A program made the position numbers and the translations under genes. Shown here in pieces: positions 26,563 through 37,208 of a stretch of 47,668 nucleotides of DNA. Below the pieces are notes generated by a model. That model was not told the DNA's origin, searched no databases, and was given only the letters and a program-made list of their open reading frames with translations. Source of the stretch: an uncultured Bacteroidales bacterium (GTDB lineage: Bacteria; Bacteroidota; Bacteroidia; Bacteroidales; P3); NCBI GenBank assembly GCA_900318835.1, contig ONLW01000022.1, positions 1 to 47,668 on the forward strand, given 5' to 3'. The stretch's first letter is position 1, and each line of letters opens with the position of its first letter.

Positions 26563-27171
26563 ATGAACTACTCCTACACCAACGAGCCACTGCCCTACGC
26601 GCTCTACATCCACGGGATGGGCAGCGGGGCCAAAAGCGGCACCAAGTCGTCGCTCGGCCATTACCTCGACGGCTACGAATGGCTCTCTCCCGAACTGCCG
26701 GTGGAACCCGAAGAAGCCATGGCAATACTGGAGGATTACGTGAAAGTGTTCTCCCCAGCCCTCATCGCAGGCACCTCGCTTGGAGGACTTTACCTGTTGT
26801 ATCTCGACGCCCCGGAAGCCGTGAAGGTAGCCATCAACCCTACCTATAATATTGAGACCACGCTACGCCGCATCGGCTACGGCAAGCACCCTTATCACTG
26901 TGAACGTGAGGATAATGCAACGGAATACACTATCGACGAGCCGTTGGTGAAACGTTACATGGCCGTGCGCGACCAGCGCACCCCACGAGCAGCGAAACGC
27001 ATGGTGGCCCTCTTCTCCACCGACGACGAACTGGTGGGCCGCGAGCCCGCCAAGCAGAACGCCGCTGCCCTGCAAAAGTTCGGCTACGAGATCCACTGGT
27101 GCGACAAGTTTGGCCACCGCCTCAACCAGCCCGCCGCCAAGCTCCTTGCCAAAATACTTTCCGAGAATTGA
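26563..27171 (+). CDS. YqiA/YcfP-type alpha/beta-hydrolase, copy 2
   Basis: 202 residues. Nucleophile Ser 72 in GTSLGG, acid region LFSTDDELVG, His in DKFGHRLNQPA. Long stretches are identical at protein level to copy 1 at 22,935, e.g. YLDGYEWLSPELPVE and AKQNAAALQ. This copy keeps the longer loop RRIGYG and the standard elbow sequence, so it may be the ancestral form. It closes the operon; a terminator follows at 27,221. Confidence 0.87.
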   Translation: MNYSYTNEPLPYALYIHGMGSGAKSGTKSSLGHYLDGYEWLSPELPVEPEEAMAILEDYVKVFSPALIAGTSLGGLYLLYLDAPEAVKVAINPTYNIETTLRRIGYGKHPYHCEREDNATEYTIDEPLVKRYMAVRDQRTPRAAKRMVALFSTDDELVGREPAKQNAAALQKFGYEIHWCDKFGHRLNQPAAKLLAKILSEN

Positions 27172-27220
27172 ATTTTAACTTAAAAATTATTAAAAGGCAA
27201 CCTCCTATACCCTTTCAGGC

Positions 27221-27248
27221 GCCCGACAGATGTCGGGCACCTTTTTTT
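27221..27248 (+). terminator. Rho-independent terminator
   Basis: GCCCGACA-ga-TGTCGGGC followed by a T7 run. It ends the operon of the hydrolase copies. Confidence 0.93.
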
Positions 27249-27280
27249 ATGCATAACACCTACTACCTCAGAGGTATAAA

Positions 27281-27362
27281 CCACCTACCAACACCCTACC
27301 AACTCCTAACCAACTCCTACCACGGTAGGACTTGATAGGGTGTTGGTAGGGACTTCGTAGGT
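27281..27362. repeat. CCTACCAA-type inverted repeat element, copy 2
   Basis: Outer 15-bp perfect arms CCTACCAACACCCTA (27,284-27,298) and TAGGGTGTTGGTAGG (27,336-27,350), inner arms TCCTACC/GGTAGGA. Same units as the element at 12,601. It lies between the terminator and the priA promoter. Confidence 0.85.
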
Positions 27363-27395
27363 ATTTTCAATCTATTATTATCTAATTTTTTTTCG

Positions 27396-27403
27396 TATCT
27401 TTG
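27396..27403 (+). promoter_or_regulatory. Bacteroidetes promoter of priA
   Basis: TATCTTTG followed by CA. With the usual distance to the start site, the priA mRNA would have almost no leader (ATG at 27,413). Confidence 0.78.
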
Positions 27404-27412
27404 CAGATTGAA

Positions 27413-29869
27413 ATGGACGAGACCGCGGTATATTTTGTCGATGTGCTACTGCCGCTGCATCTTCCTGGCACCTACACTTATAGGGTGCCGCAAGAGTACA
27501 ACGGACAGGTGCAGGTGGGAGCCCGCGTGGTGGTGCAGTTCGGTGCCAAAAGCGCGCGGATGTACTCCGCCGTGGTGCGCCGCATCCATCAGGAGGCCCC
27601 TCTGTTGAAATCGAAATATATCATGGCGATACTCGACACCGAACCCGTGGTCACCGAGCGCCAGATGGAGTTCTGGGAGTGGATGGGCCGCTACTACATG
27701 TGCTCGCCTGGCGACGTGATGGCCGTAGCCCTACCCTCGGGCCTCAAGCTAGCCAGCGAGAGTGCTGTGGCGATACACCCCGACTTCAGCGGCGAACTCT
27801 CCAGCCTTTCCAAATATGAGCGTATGGTGGTCGACCTGTTGAGCGAGCACCCCGTGATGCGCGTGCTCGACATCAGCCGGGCCATTGGTCTCCAGAAGAT
27901 TATGCCGCTCATCCGCGGTATGATCGAGCGCGAAATTGTGATGATGGACGAGGAGCTGCGGCAGCGCTTCGTTCCGAAGAAGGCGCCTTATATATTATTG
28001 TCGGACAACTACAAAGAAGAGGCCGCGCAGAAGGCACTCTTCGACGAGTTGGAGCGCAAAAAACGCGTGAAACAGGTGGAACTGATGATGCAGTTCCTGC
28101 AACTGTCACACTTCGGCAAGGAAGCTGTAGCCAAGCGTGAGCTACCGCAAAGTTCTGCATTGCAGACGCTTATCAAAAACGGTGTGCTCACCGTCGAGGA
28201 ACGCATCGAGAGCCGTCTGAAGGACTACAGCGATGCTGAACTGGTTGATCCATCATCGATTATACTGAACGAGGAACAGCAGGCAGCATTCGACTACTTG
28301 AAGTCTGACCGTTTCAACACATTCCTCCTCCACGGCGTCACATCCAGCGGCAAAACTGAGGTGTATATCAAACTGATAGACGAGGTAGTGAGGTCTGGCG
28401 GACAGGCGCTGTTCCTGCTTCCGGAGATTGCGCTGACGGCACAGATCATCAACCGCCTGAGAAAATATTTCGGTGGCAAGGTGGGTGTCTACCATTCGCG
28501 CTTCAGCGCCAGCGAGCGCACCGAAGTGTGGCATCGCACCCTCAGTGGCGAATATCAAGTGTTACTTGGAGCCAGGAGTGCCATCTTCCTGCCATTCAAA
28601 GATTTGAAACTTATCATTGTCGACGAAGAGCACGACAGTTCCTACAAGCAGTTCGAGCCCTCACCTCGCTATCATGCCCGCGACGCGGCACTCTACCTGG
28701 CGCGCCTTTGGAACGCCCGCACCGTCCTCGGTAGCGCCACTCCCAGCGTGGAGACCTACTTCAACGCCCTCGAGGGGAAGTATGGACTCGCCACAATGAC
28801 AAAGCGTTATGGCGGCTTCGAGTTGCCCGAGGTAACTTGTGTCGACATGAAAGAGGCACACCGTCAAGGACTGGTCAAGGGCCATTTCTCGGTGACGCTG
28901 CTGCAGGCTATCGAGGACGCACTCTCCAAGAAACAGCAGGTCATCCTCTTCCAGAACCGTCGCGGTTTCTCGCTGCGGCTGGAGTGCGACGACTGCCACG
29001 AGGTGCCCCATTGCGTCCACTGCGATGTGTCATTGGTCTACCACAAGGCCACCAACTCGTTGCGCTGCCACTACTGCGGCTTCTCCATCCCCGTGCCGTC
29101 GGAATGTCCGGCATGCCACTCCACACACCTGAAAATGACCGGTGTGGGCACCGAGCGCATCGAGGAGGACCTCCAGATACTCTTCCCCGAAGCCAACGTG
29201 GCACGCATGGACCTCGACAGCACCCTGCAGAAGAACCAGTACCTCGAGATACTCTCCGACTTTGAGCATCGCCGCATCGACATCCTCGTGGGTACCCAGA
29301 TGGTTACCAAAGGCCTTGACTTCGAGCATGTCAGCGTGGTGGGCATCATCAATGCCGACAACATCATCAACTACCCCTCGTTCCGCTCCTACGAGCGCGC
29401 CTTCCAGCAGATGACGCAGGTCAGTGGCCGCGCCGGTCGCCACAATGGCGGAGGCAAAGTCATCATTCAGACCTACAACCCTTACCATCAGGTCATTGCC
29501 AACGTGATGGACAACGACTACCAAGGCCTCTACAATGAGCAGATTCAGGAGCGGCGCGTCTTCCGCTACCCACCCTACTACCGCCTGATAGAGATTACTT
29601 TAAAGCATCGCGATGCCAACGTCCTCAACGTTGCTGCCGACTGGATGGCCTTCCAGTTGCGAGGTGCTTTCGATACACGTGTTCTCGGACCGGAATATCC
29701 TTTGGTGAGTCGCATCCGTGGCCTGTACCTCAAGCAGATAACCCTCCGTTTCGAGCGCTCTGAGCCCATTGCCGACGCCAAACGCGTCATCCGTCAGGTG
29801 GGCGACGACCTCACCAAGCAGGAGGGTTGGAGCGGCGTCAGCATCATCTACGACGTCGACCCCGCCTAA
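27413..29869 (+). CDS. priA: Primosomal protein N' (replication restart helicase PriA)
   Basis: 818-residue helicase that restarts stalled forks. The N-terminal DNA-binding domain begins VYFVDVLLPLHLPGTYTYRVP. Walker A is GVTSSGKTEVY near residue 307, Walker B IIVDEEHD, and the zinc-binding insertion holds eight Cys (CDDC, CVHC, CHYC, CPAC) between about residues 524 and 568. Helicase motifs SGRAGRHNGGGKVIIQT are present. The ATG at 27,413 is chosen because the promoter overlaps the earlier in-frame TTG-like opening. Confidence 0.96.
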   Translation: MDETAVYFVDVLLPLHLPGTYTYRVPQEYNGQVQVGARVVVQFGAKSARMYSAVVRRIHQEAPLLKSKYIMAILDTEPVVTERQMEFWEWMGRYYMCSPGDVMAVALPSGLKLASESAVAIHPDFSGELSSLSKYERMVVDLLSEHPVMRVLDISRAIGLQKIMPLIRGMIEREIVMMDEELRQRFVPKKAPYILLSDNYKEEAAQKALFDELERKKRVKQVELMMQFLQLSHFGKEAVAKRELPQSSALQTLIKNGVLTVEERIESRLKDYSDAELVDPSSIILNEEQQAAFDYLKSDRFNTFLLHGVTSSGKTEVYIKLIDEVVRSGGQALFLLPEIALTAQIINRLRKYFGGKVGVYHSRFSASERTEVWHRTLSGEYQVLLGARSAIFLPFKDLKLIIVDEEHDSSYKQFEPSPRYHARDAALYLARLWNARTVLGSATPSVETYFNALEGKYGLATMTKRYGGFELPEVTCVDMKEAHRQGLVKGHFSVTLLQAIEDALSKKQQVILFQNRRGFSLRLECDDCHEVPHCVHCDVSLVYHKATNSLRCHYCGFSIPVPSECPACHSTHLKMTGVGTERIEEDLQILFPEANVARMDLDSTLQKNQYLEILSDFEHRRIDILVGTQMVTKGLDFEHVSVVGIINADNIINYPSFRSYERAFQQMTQVSGRAGRHNGGGKVIIQTYNPYHQVIANVMDNDYQGLYNEQIQERRVFRYPPYYRLIEITLKHRDANVLNVAADWMAFQLRGAFDTRVLGPEYPLVSRIRGLYLKQITLRFERSEPIADAKRVIRQVGDDLTKQEGWSGVSIIYDVDPA

Positions 29870-29901
29870 AAATATTATTTGGCCATTCCATAGATTATTT
29901 G

Positions 29902-29909
29902 TACCTTTG
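29902..29909 (+). promoter_or_regulatory. Bacteroidetes promoter of the Nfn-like gene
   Basis: TACCTTTG followed by CA, 20 bases before the start at 29,930. Confidence 0.78.
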
Positions 29910-29929
29910 CAAAAAATTTAACCCACTAC

Positions 29930-32185
29930 ATGTACGAAATCATCAGCAAGCGGCTGCTCAACAGCCACGAGATCTACCGGATGGAGATCCACGCCCCATG
30001 GATATCGCTCAGCGGCAAGCCGGGCCAGTTTGTCATTGTCATTCCTCACGAGAACGGCGAGCGCATCCCGCTCACCATCAGCGACATCGTATACCAACGC
30101 CAGTCGGTGGTCATCGTCTTCCAGGTGGTTGGTGAAACCACGCGCCAGCTGGCCGAGATGAAGGAGGGCGACGACCTCTATACCATCGTGGGCCCTCTGG
30201 GACGGCCGAGCGAGCTGATAGAGAAGCATGAGAAAGGCGAGCTAAAACGGCTGCTCTTCGTGGCCGGCGGTGTGGGTATCGCACCGGTGTTCCCGCAGGT
30301 GAAATGGGCTTTCCGTCAGGGCATCCCCACCGACGTCATCATTGGCGCACGCTCCAAGGACCTCCTCTTCTATGAGGACGAGCTACGTGCCGTGTGCCAC
30401 AACCTGCACATCATGACCGACGACGGAAGCTACGGCGAGCAGGGCTTGGTCACCGCAAAAGTGGATCAACTCTGTCAGAGTGGCGCCGACTACAGCCATT
30501 GTGTGGCTATCGGTCCCCTGCCGATGATGAAGTTCGTCAGCCTCACCACTAAGAAACACGACCTGCCCACCATCGTGAGCCTCAACTGCATGATGGTCGA
30601 CGGTACCGGCATGTGTGGTGCCTGTCGCGTACGTGTGGGTGACGAGGTGAAGTTCTGCTGTGTCGACGGCCCTGAATTCGACGGCCACCTGGTGGACTTC
30701 GACGAGGCCGCACGCAAGCTGAAGACTCCCGATGCCCGCCGCTACCGTATCGCCACCGCCTCCGAAGGTCACAACTGCAATCTGGCACCTGCCGTAGAGA
30801 GTGCAATGGCTGAGGCAAAAAAGCGCCAAAAACCCCGCGAGCAAGACCCCAAAGTCCGTGCCCGCAATTTCGACGAGGTCTCTTTCGGCCTCACCGAGCA
30901 TCAGGCCCTCGCCGAGGCCAGCCGTTGCTTGCAGTGCAAGAAGCCGCGTTGCGTCGAAGCCTGCCCCGTGGGCATCAACATCCCGCTTTTTATCCAGAAT
31001 ATCAAGGAAGAGAACTTCAACCAGGCCTATATCACCATCTCTCACGACTCTGCCCTACCCGCCGTCTGCGGCCGTGTTTGCCCGCAGGAGACACAATGCG
31101 AGGGCAGCTGCGTGATGGGCGTGAAGGCCGAACCCATCGCCATCGGAGCCCTCGAGCGCTTCGTGGCCGACAACCATCGCGCCAAGTCCAAACCCCAGAG
31201 CCCCTGCTACCCTGCCGGCCGCAAAGTGGCAGTCATCGGCAGCGGTCCTAGCGGCCTCACCTGCGCCGGCGACCTCGCCAAGCACGGCTATCAGGTCACC
31301 GTCTTCGAGGCTCTGCACCATGCCGGCGGTGTGCTCGTCTATGGTATTCCCGAGTTCCGCCTGCCCAAACAGCGCGTCGTGGAACCCGAAATTGAGAACC
31401 TTCGCCGTCTGGGCGTCGAGATACGCACCAACGTCATCATCGGCAAGAGCATCACCATCGACCAGCTCTTCGAGGACATGGAATACGACGCCGTCTACAT
31501 CGCTTCGGGTGCCGGCCTGCCCAAGTTCATGGGTGTCAAAGGCGAGACCCTCATCGGTGTCATCAGCGCCAACGAGCTCCTCACCCGCACCAATCTCATG
31601 CACGGCTACGATGAGCAATACGACACGCCCATCTATCTCGGCAAGAAGGTGATAGTGGTGGGTGGAGGTAATGTGGCTATGGATGCCGCCCGCACCGCCC
31701 TGCGACTGGGCAGCGAGGTCACCGTCGTCTACCGCCGCGGACAGGAGGATATGCCCGCCCGCCGCGAGGAGGTGCACCACGCGATGGAGGAGGGCGTCCG
31801 GTTCATGTTCCAGACGGCCCCCGTGGAGATCCTCGGCAACGAGGACGGCACCGTGCGCGCCCTGCGCTGCGTGAAGATGGCTATGGGCGAGCCCGACGAG
31901 AAAGGCCGTCGCAAATTCAGCCCCATCGAGAACAGCGAGTGCGATGTGGATGCCGACACCATCGTCGCCGCCCTCGGCACCAGCCCCAACCCCCTCATCC
32001 GCACCACCACGCCCGGCCTCGAATGCGAGACCTGGGGTGGCATCAAAGCCGACGAGAACGGCCAGACGAGCCGCAAACTCATCTTCGCCGGCGGCGACGC
32101 CGTGAGCGGTGCCGCAACGGTAATCCTCGCTATGGGTGCCGGCCGCAAAGCAGCCAAAGCCATCATGGAAGCCTTGGAGAAATAA
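29930..32185 (+). CDS. Fused NfnA-NfnB-like oxidoreductase (ferredoxin-NADP reductase / GltD fusion)
   Basis: 751-residue fusion. Residues 1 to about 280 are a PyrK/NfnA-like FAD and NAD(P) module (GKPGQFVIV, GERIPLTISD, VAGGVGIAPVFP) with a [2Fe-2S] Cys cluster around residues 220-245 (MCGACRVRVG, KFCCVDGPEF). From about residue 325 a GltD/NfnB module follows: cluster motifs CLQCKKPRCVEACPVGI and CGRVCPQETQCEGSC, dinucleotide folds GSGPSGL and VGGGNVAMD. In Clostridia NfnA and NfnB are separate subunits doing electron bifurcation between NADH, ferredoxin and NADPH; fusion forms are annotated in Bacteroidetes. No glutamate synthase large subunit is next to it, which favours the Nfn reading. 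Confidence 0.88.
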   Translation: MYEIISKRLLNSHEIYRMEIHAPWISLSGKPGQFVIVIPHENGERIPLTISDIVYQRQSVVIVFQVVGETTRQLAEMKEGDDLYTIVGPLGRPSELIEKHEKGELKRLLFVAGGVGIAPVFPQVKWAFRQGIPTDVIIGARSKDLLFYEDELRAVCHNLHIMTDDGSYGEQGLVTAKVDQLCQSGADYSHCVAIGPLPMMKFVSLTTKKHDLPTIVSLNCMMVDGTGMCGACRVRVGDEVKFCCVDGPEFDGHLVDFDEAARKLKTPDARRYRIATASEGHNCNLAPAVESAMAEAKKRQKPREQDPKVRARNFDEVSFGLTEHQALAEASRCLQCKKPRCVEACPVGINIPLFIQNIKEENFNQAYITISHDSALPAVCGRVCPQETQCEGSCVMGVKAEPIAIGALERFVADNHRAKSKPQSPCYPAGRKVAVIGSGPSGLTCAGDLAKHGYQVTVFEALHHAGGVLVYGIPEFRLPKQRVVEPEIENLRRLGVEIRTNVIIGKSITIDQLFEDMEYDAVYIASGAGLPKFMGVKGETLIGVISANELLTRTNLMHGYDEQYDTPIYLGKKVIVVGGGNVAMDAARTALRLGSEVTVVYRRGQEDMPARREEVHHAMEEGVRFMFQTAPVEILGNEDGTVRALRCVKMAMGEPDEKGRRKFSPIENSECDVDADTIVAALGTSPNPLIRTTTPGLECETWGGIKADENGQTSRKLIFAGGDAVSGAATVILAMGAGRKAAKAIMEALEK

Positions 32186-32194
32186 AAAAGAAAC

Positions 32195-32901
32195 ATGAAG
32201 AAATACATCTTAACCCTCATCTTATGCTGCTTCTGCCTGACCGTCGCGGCTCAGGACCCGCTGATTTTCAAGGAGCAGATGCCCAACGCCGTAGACTTCC
32301 TTCCTGCACCGCCCGACACCTCCAGCGCAGCCTTCAAATACGATAAAGCACAGTATTTCTGGGGACTGGAACAGCGTAAAGACCCCGAACGTCGCGACAT
32401 CGCCATAAGCGACGCCGTGTGGAGCGTGGAGAATACATGCACCATCTTTAGCGAGGTGCTGGGTATCAAAATCACTCCCGAGAACACGCCCGCCATCTAC
32501 AAGATGCTGGGTGTCGGCGTTATGACTGCCGACCAGGCAGGCATCATCCCCAAAGAACACTTCATGCGCACGCGTCCCTACATCTTCTTCGGCGAGCCCA
32601 CCCTCGTGCCCGAAGACGAGGAGGAGCTGAGCCACAACGGCTCCTACCCTTCCGGCCACACCATCCTCGGATGGAGCGCCGCCCTGCTGCTTACCGAAGT
32701 TGCCCCCGAAATGGCCGACAAAATACTTGCCGTGGGATACCGCTACGGCGAAAGCCGCGTCATCGCCGGTTTCCACTGGCAGAGCGACGTCAACGCAGGC
32801 TACCTCGTGGCAAGTGCCGCAGTGGCACGCCTGCATGCCGACAAGGAATTCCTGCAGTTGATAGAAGCTGCCAAAAAGGAGTTTGAGAAACTGATCAGAT
32901 A

Positions 32902-32902
<1 letters not shown>
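32195..32902 (+). CDS. PAP2 family (class A acid) phosphatase
   Basis: 235 residues with signal peptide MKKYILTLILCCFCLTVAAQ. The three phosphatase motifs are seen: KEHFMRTRP, YPSGHT and SRVIAGFHWQSD. This is the PhoN/PAP2 non-specific acid phosphatase arrangement, active in the periplasm. Its stop codon overlaps the start of the ABC-F gene by one base. Confidence 0.9.
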
Positions 32903-34773
<1,871 letters not shown>

Positions 34774-34795
34774 AAACGCTATATTTTTTTTCGTC

Positions 34796-34824
34796 GGGAC
34801 AGGTACCTGTTCCCTGTCTTTTTT
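34796..34824 (+). terminator. Terminator built from a GGGACAGG palindrome
   Basis: GGGACAGGT-ACCTGTtCCC followed by TGTCTTTTTT. It lies just after the ABC-F stop. A related sequence sits at 35,227-35,250. Confidence 0.75.
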
Positions 34825-35133
34825 GATTTGTCTCTCAGTTGTGTCAAAAGGCGCGCTGCCGATGGATGGGGTCCCTGCGGGCTGGCAGTAGGAGGTGCCG
34901 CGGGGCATATATTGGGGTGGTTTGTGTTCGAGCTGCTATCTGTGCTTTCTGTGTGCCGTTTCAATGTCAGACCTAAGTTAGAGTTATGTTAGAGTTACAT
35001 TAGACTTAGATCTCAGTCACTTGCGCCTTGCCGCTCGCACAAAACGACAATGCAAAAATACGACCGTGGGATTGCGGTCTACGAATTTTCCCGAAAAAAA
35101 ATTAATGCGCCACAGTGCATTATAACAGTTGCG
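34825..35133. other. Intergenic stretch without genes
   Basis: No supported reading frame. It holds short GTTAGAGTTA-type direct repeats near 34,978-35,010 and an inverted repeat CAGTTGC-gctacagt-GCAACTG near 35,128-35,149. Confidence 0.6.
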
Positions 35134-35439
35134 CTACAGTGCAACTGTGCTACAGTCCGAAAACGAGCAATCACCCTTGGTGTCGATCGGAAGTTTGTGT
35201 GCGGGTGCAACTATAAGTGTTTGACTGGACAGGTGCCAGTCCCCTGTTCCATGCTGTTGCAGCGACTCTATCTCCTCCTGCTGTCGTTTATTATCCGCAA
35301 TCACCTCATCGATACCATCCAGCAGTTTCTTGTAATCCTCCATCTGAGCCAATTTTGTCATCAGCCTATCACTCTCATTTTCAACTCAATACAGTGCATT
35401 CTGCGCCATCTCCATGTAGTCAATAATATTCCCCTTCAT
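35134..35439 (-). pseudogene. Small coiled-coil protein, disrupted
   Basis: The minus-strand frame starts MKGNIIDYMEMAQNALY, then TGA, then continues in the same frame with VENESDRLMTKLAQMEDYKKL and a heptad-rich helix ending KRQQEEIESLQQ. The following residues (HGTGDWHLSSQ) are encoded by the repeat at 35,227-35,250, so the natural C-terminus has been replaced. No family recognised. Downstream restart at 35,361 is possible. Confidence 0.6.
35227..35250. repeat. GGACAGGTGCC-type repeat
   Basis: GGACAGGTGCCAGTCCCCTG resembles the palindrome at 34,796 (GGGACAGGTACCTGTTCCC). It interrupts the small coiled-coil gene. Confidence 0.55.
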
Positions 35440-35701
35440 ATCTTTTTTGTGTTTTTATAGTGTGACAAATCGCATAAGACATTGAAAATGCCTATGCTTA
35501 GAAATAAATTTTATATTGCTTTTCAACTCCAAAGGTACGGACTTTTCCCCACCCACCCGAAGGTAAGTTTTCAACACATATAGTTACGGAGACAACCGCC
35601 ACCTCCAAACCATTACCAAATAACACATTTCCCTGTCGAAAAAATAATTTCACGAAAAGTTATCCACACATGAATAATACCGTATTAGAGATGTAAAAGT
35701 C

Positions 35702-35748
35702 TTGCATTTTATCGTATTATTTGAGATAATATTTTGCATTTTATCGTA
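35702..35748 (+). promoter_or_regulatory. 15-bp direct repeats upstream of the ATPase promoter
   Basis: TTGCATTTTATCGTA at 35,702-35,716 and again at 35,734-35,748, 32 bases apart (about three helix turns). The second copy overlaps where the -33 element should be. Between them lies TTAT-ttgag-ATAA. Likely binding sites of a regulator. Confidence 0.6.
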
Positions 35749-35765
35749 ATTCAGTTTTTTTTTTG

Positions 35766-35773
35766 TATCTTTG
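35766..35773 (+). promoter_or_regulatory. Bacteroidetes promoter of the DUF4143 ATPase gene
   Basis: TATCTTTG followed by CA, 19 bases before the ATG at 35,792. Confidence 0.75.
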
Positions 35774-35791
35774 CACCCAAATTGAAATGCT

Positions 35792-37069
35792 ATGATAGAC
35801 GAGAAAATAATACTCCAGGTACTGGCTGAACAACAGGAGGAAATCAAGAGTTACAAGCCTCAAAAATGGGTAGCACGCAAGGAAGAGTCGCTCTTCGAGT
35901 TCGACACCAAGATGGCACAGGTGGTTATCGGTGTGCGTCGGAGCGGCAAATCCACCATCTGCCACAAAGTGCTGCTGGAGCGTGGCATCCGCTACGGCTA
36001 TGTCAACCTTGACGACGACCGTTTGGCGGATATGAAGACCGAAGACCTCAACACCGTGCTCTCGTGCGTCTATCAGCTCTATGGCAGCGACATTCCCTAT
36101 CTGGTGCTCGACGAGATTCAGGATGTGGACGGATGGTACCTGTTTGTGAACCGCTTGCTGCGCACCGACTTACATATTTTTGTCACGGGCAGCAATGCCA
36201 AACTGCTCAGTGGCGAGCTGGCCACACATCTCACCGGTCGTTACAACGAGATACACCTCTACCCATTCTCTTTCTCGGAATATTGTCAATACCATCAGAT
36301 TGACACTCGGGGCATCACCACCAAAGCCGATGCCGACCGCAAGCGGGCCTTTATGGATTACATCCACGACGGTGGCTTTCCCGAGATGCAAGGACTTCGC
36401 AACAAACGAGCTTATGTGCAGAGCCTTATAGAGGCAATCCTGCGAAAAGATATCCAGAAGCGTTTCAAAATACGCAACATCGAGGCGTTGCGCAAGTTGG
36501 CGCACCACCTTATCAATAATGCCTGCCAAGAGGTCAACTACGACGAGCTGTCAGGCATGTTGGGCATTGCCGACAAGACGGTGAAGAAATATGTGGATTA
36601 CCTCAGTCAGGCTTTCCTGATACAGCTGCTCACGCGCCATTCCTTCAAAAGCAAGGAGCGCATACGCAACCAGAAGGCCTATATGGTCGATACCGGATTG
36701 CAGGGGAACCGCGACAATACGCTGGCTCCCGAAAACCTCGGATGGCGGCTGGAGAACGTCGTCTATATAGAACTCCTAAGACGCTGCGCCCACGATTTCT
36801 TGGATGTCTACTACCTCAAACCCGCTCCCAGAGCCAAGGAGGTCGATTTTGTCGTCTGCGACCAGAACAAAACGGTGGAACTGATACAGGTGGCATACGA
36901 GACAGACAGCCCTAAGGCCTACGACCGCGAGACCTTATCGCTTGTAAAGGCATCGGATGCCCTATCGTGCAACCGACTAACCCTTATTGCATTCTCACCC
37001 ACACGCGATGTCGTGATTGACGGAAAAGCCATCCACATTGTTTCGGCATTGGAGTGGCTATTGCAATAA
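35792..37069 (+). CDS. AAA+ ATPase with DUF4143 C-terminal domain
   Basis: 425 residues. Walker A GVRRSGKST at 47-55, Walker B YLVLDEIQ near 103-110 and sensor-1 ITGS-like VTGSNAKLL. The C-terminal DUF4143 part carries the restriction-endonuclease-like fold with AKEVDFVV. These ATPases are common, often mobile, in gut Bacteroidetes; their function is not settled. The next gene set is a restriction-modification system, which may be a coincidence or a small defence island. Confidence 0.87.
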   Translation: MIDEKIILQVLAEQQEEIKSYKPQKWVARKEESLFEFDTKMAQVVIGVRRSGKSTICHKVLLERGIRYGYVNLDDDRLADMKTEDLNTVLSCVYQLYGSDIPYLVLDEIQDVDGWYLFVNRLLRTDLHIFVTGSNAKLLSGELATHLTGRYNEIHLYPFSFSEYCQYHQIDTRGITTKADADRKRAFMDYIHDGGFPEMQGLRNKRAYVQSLIEAILRKDIQKRFKIRNIEALRKLAHHLINNACQEVNYDELSGMLGIADKTVKKYVDYLSQAFLIQLLTRHSFKSKERIRNQKAYMVDTGLQGNRDNTLAPENLGWRLENVVYIELLRRCAHDFLDVYYLKPAPRAKEVDFVVCDQNKTVELIQVAYETDSPKAYDRETLSLVKASDALSCNRLTLIAFSPTRDVVIDGKAIHIVSALEWLLQ

Positions 37070-37096
37070 TCTTTTTGCTATTCCAGAAATAATGCG

Positions 37097-37104
37097 TAAC
37101 TTTG
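37097..37104 (+). promoter_or_regulatory. Bacteroidetes promoter of the RM leader
   Basis: TAACTTTG followed by CA. It would start a transcript about 285 bases ahead of the methyltransferase start, including the structured element. Confidence 0.7.
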
Positions 37105-37208
37105 CAGTTCGAAAATAGTCAGTTAATTATAAACGAAAACAACTTAAAAACAAGAATATATAATTAGATAATAATATTTTAACATAGCGCGAGCGAATTA
37201 TTCGGCAT

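Noticed and set aside
35050-35460. 136-residue plus-strand open frame
   Set aside because: Low-complexity, no ribosome site or promoter, and antisense to a more plausible coiled-coil pseudogene.
35660-35668. Perfect DnaA box TTATCCACA
   Set aside because: Only one box; no cluster, AT-rich unwinding motif or dnaA/dnaN gene near it, so not an origin.
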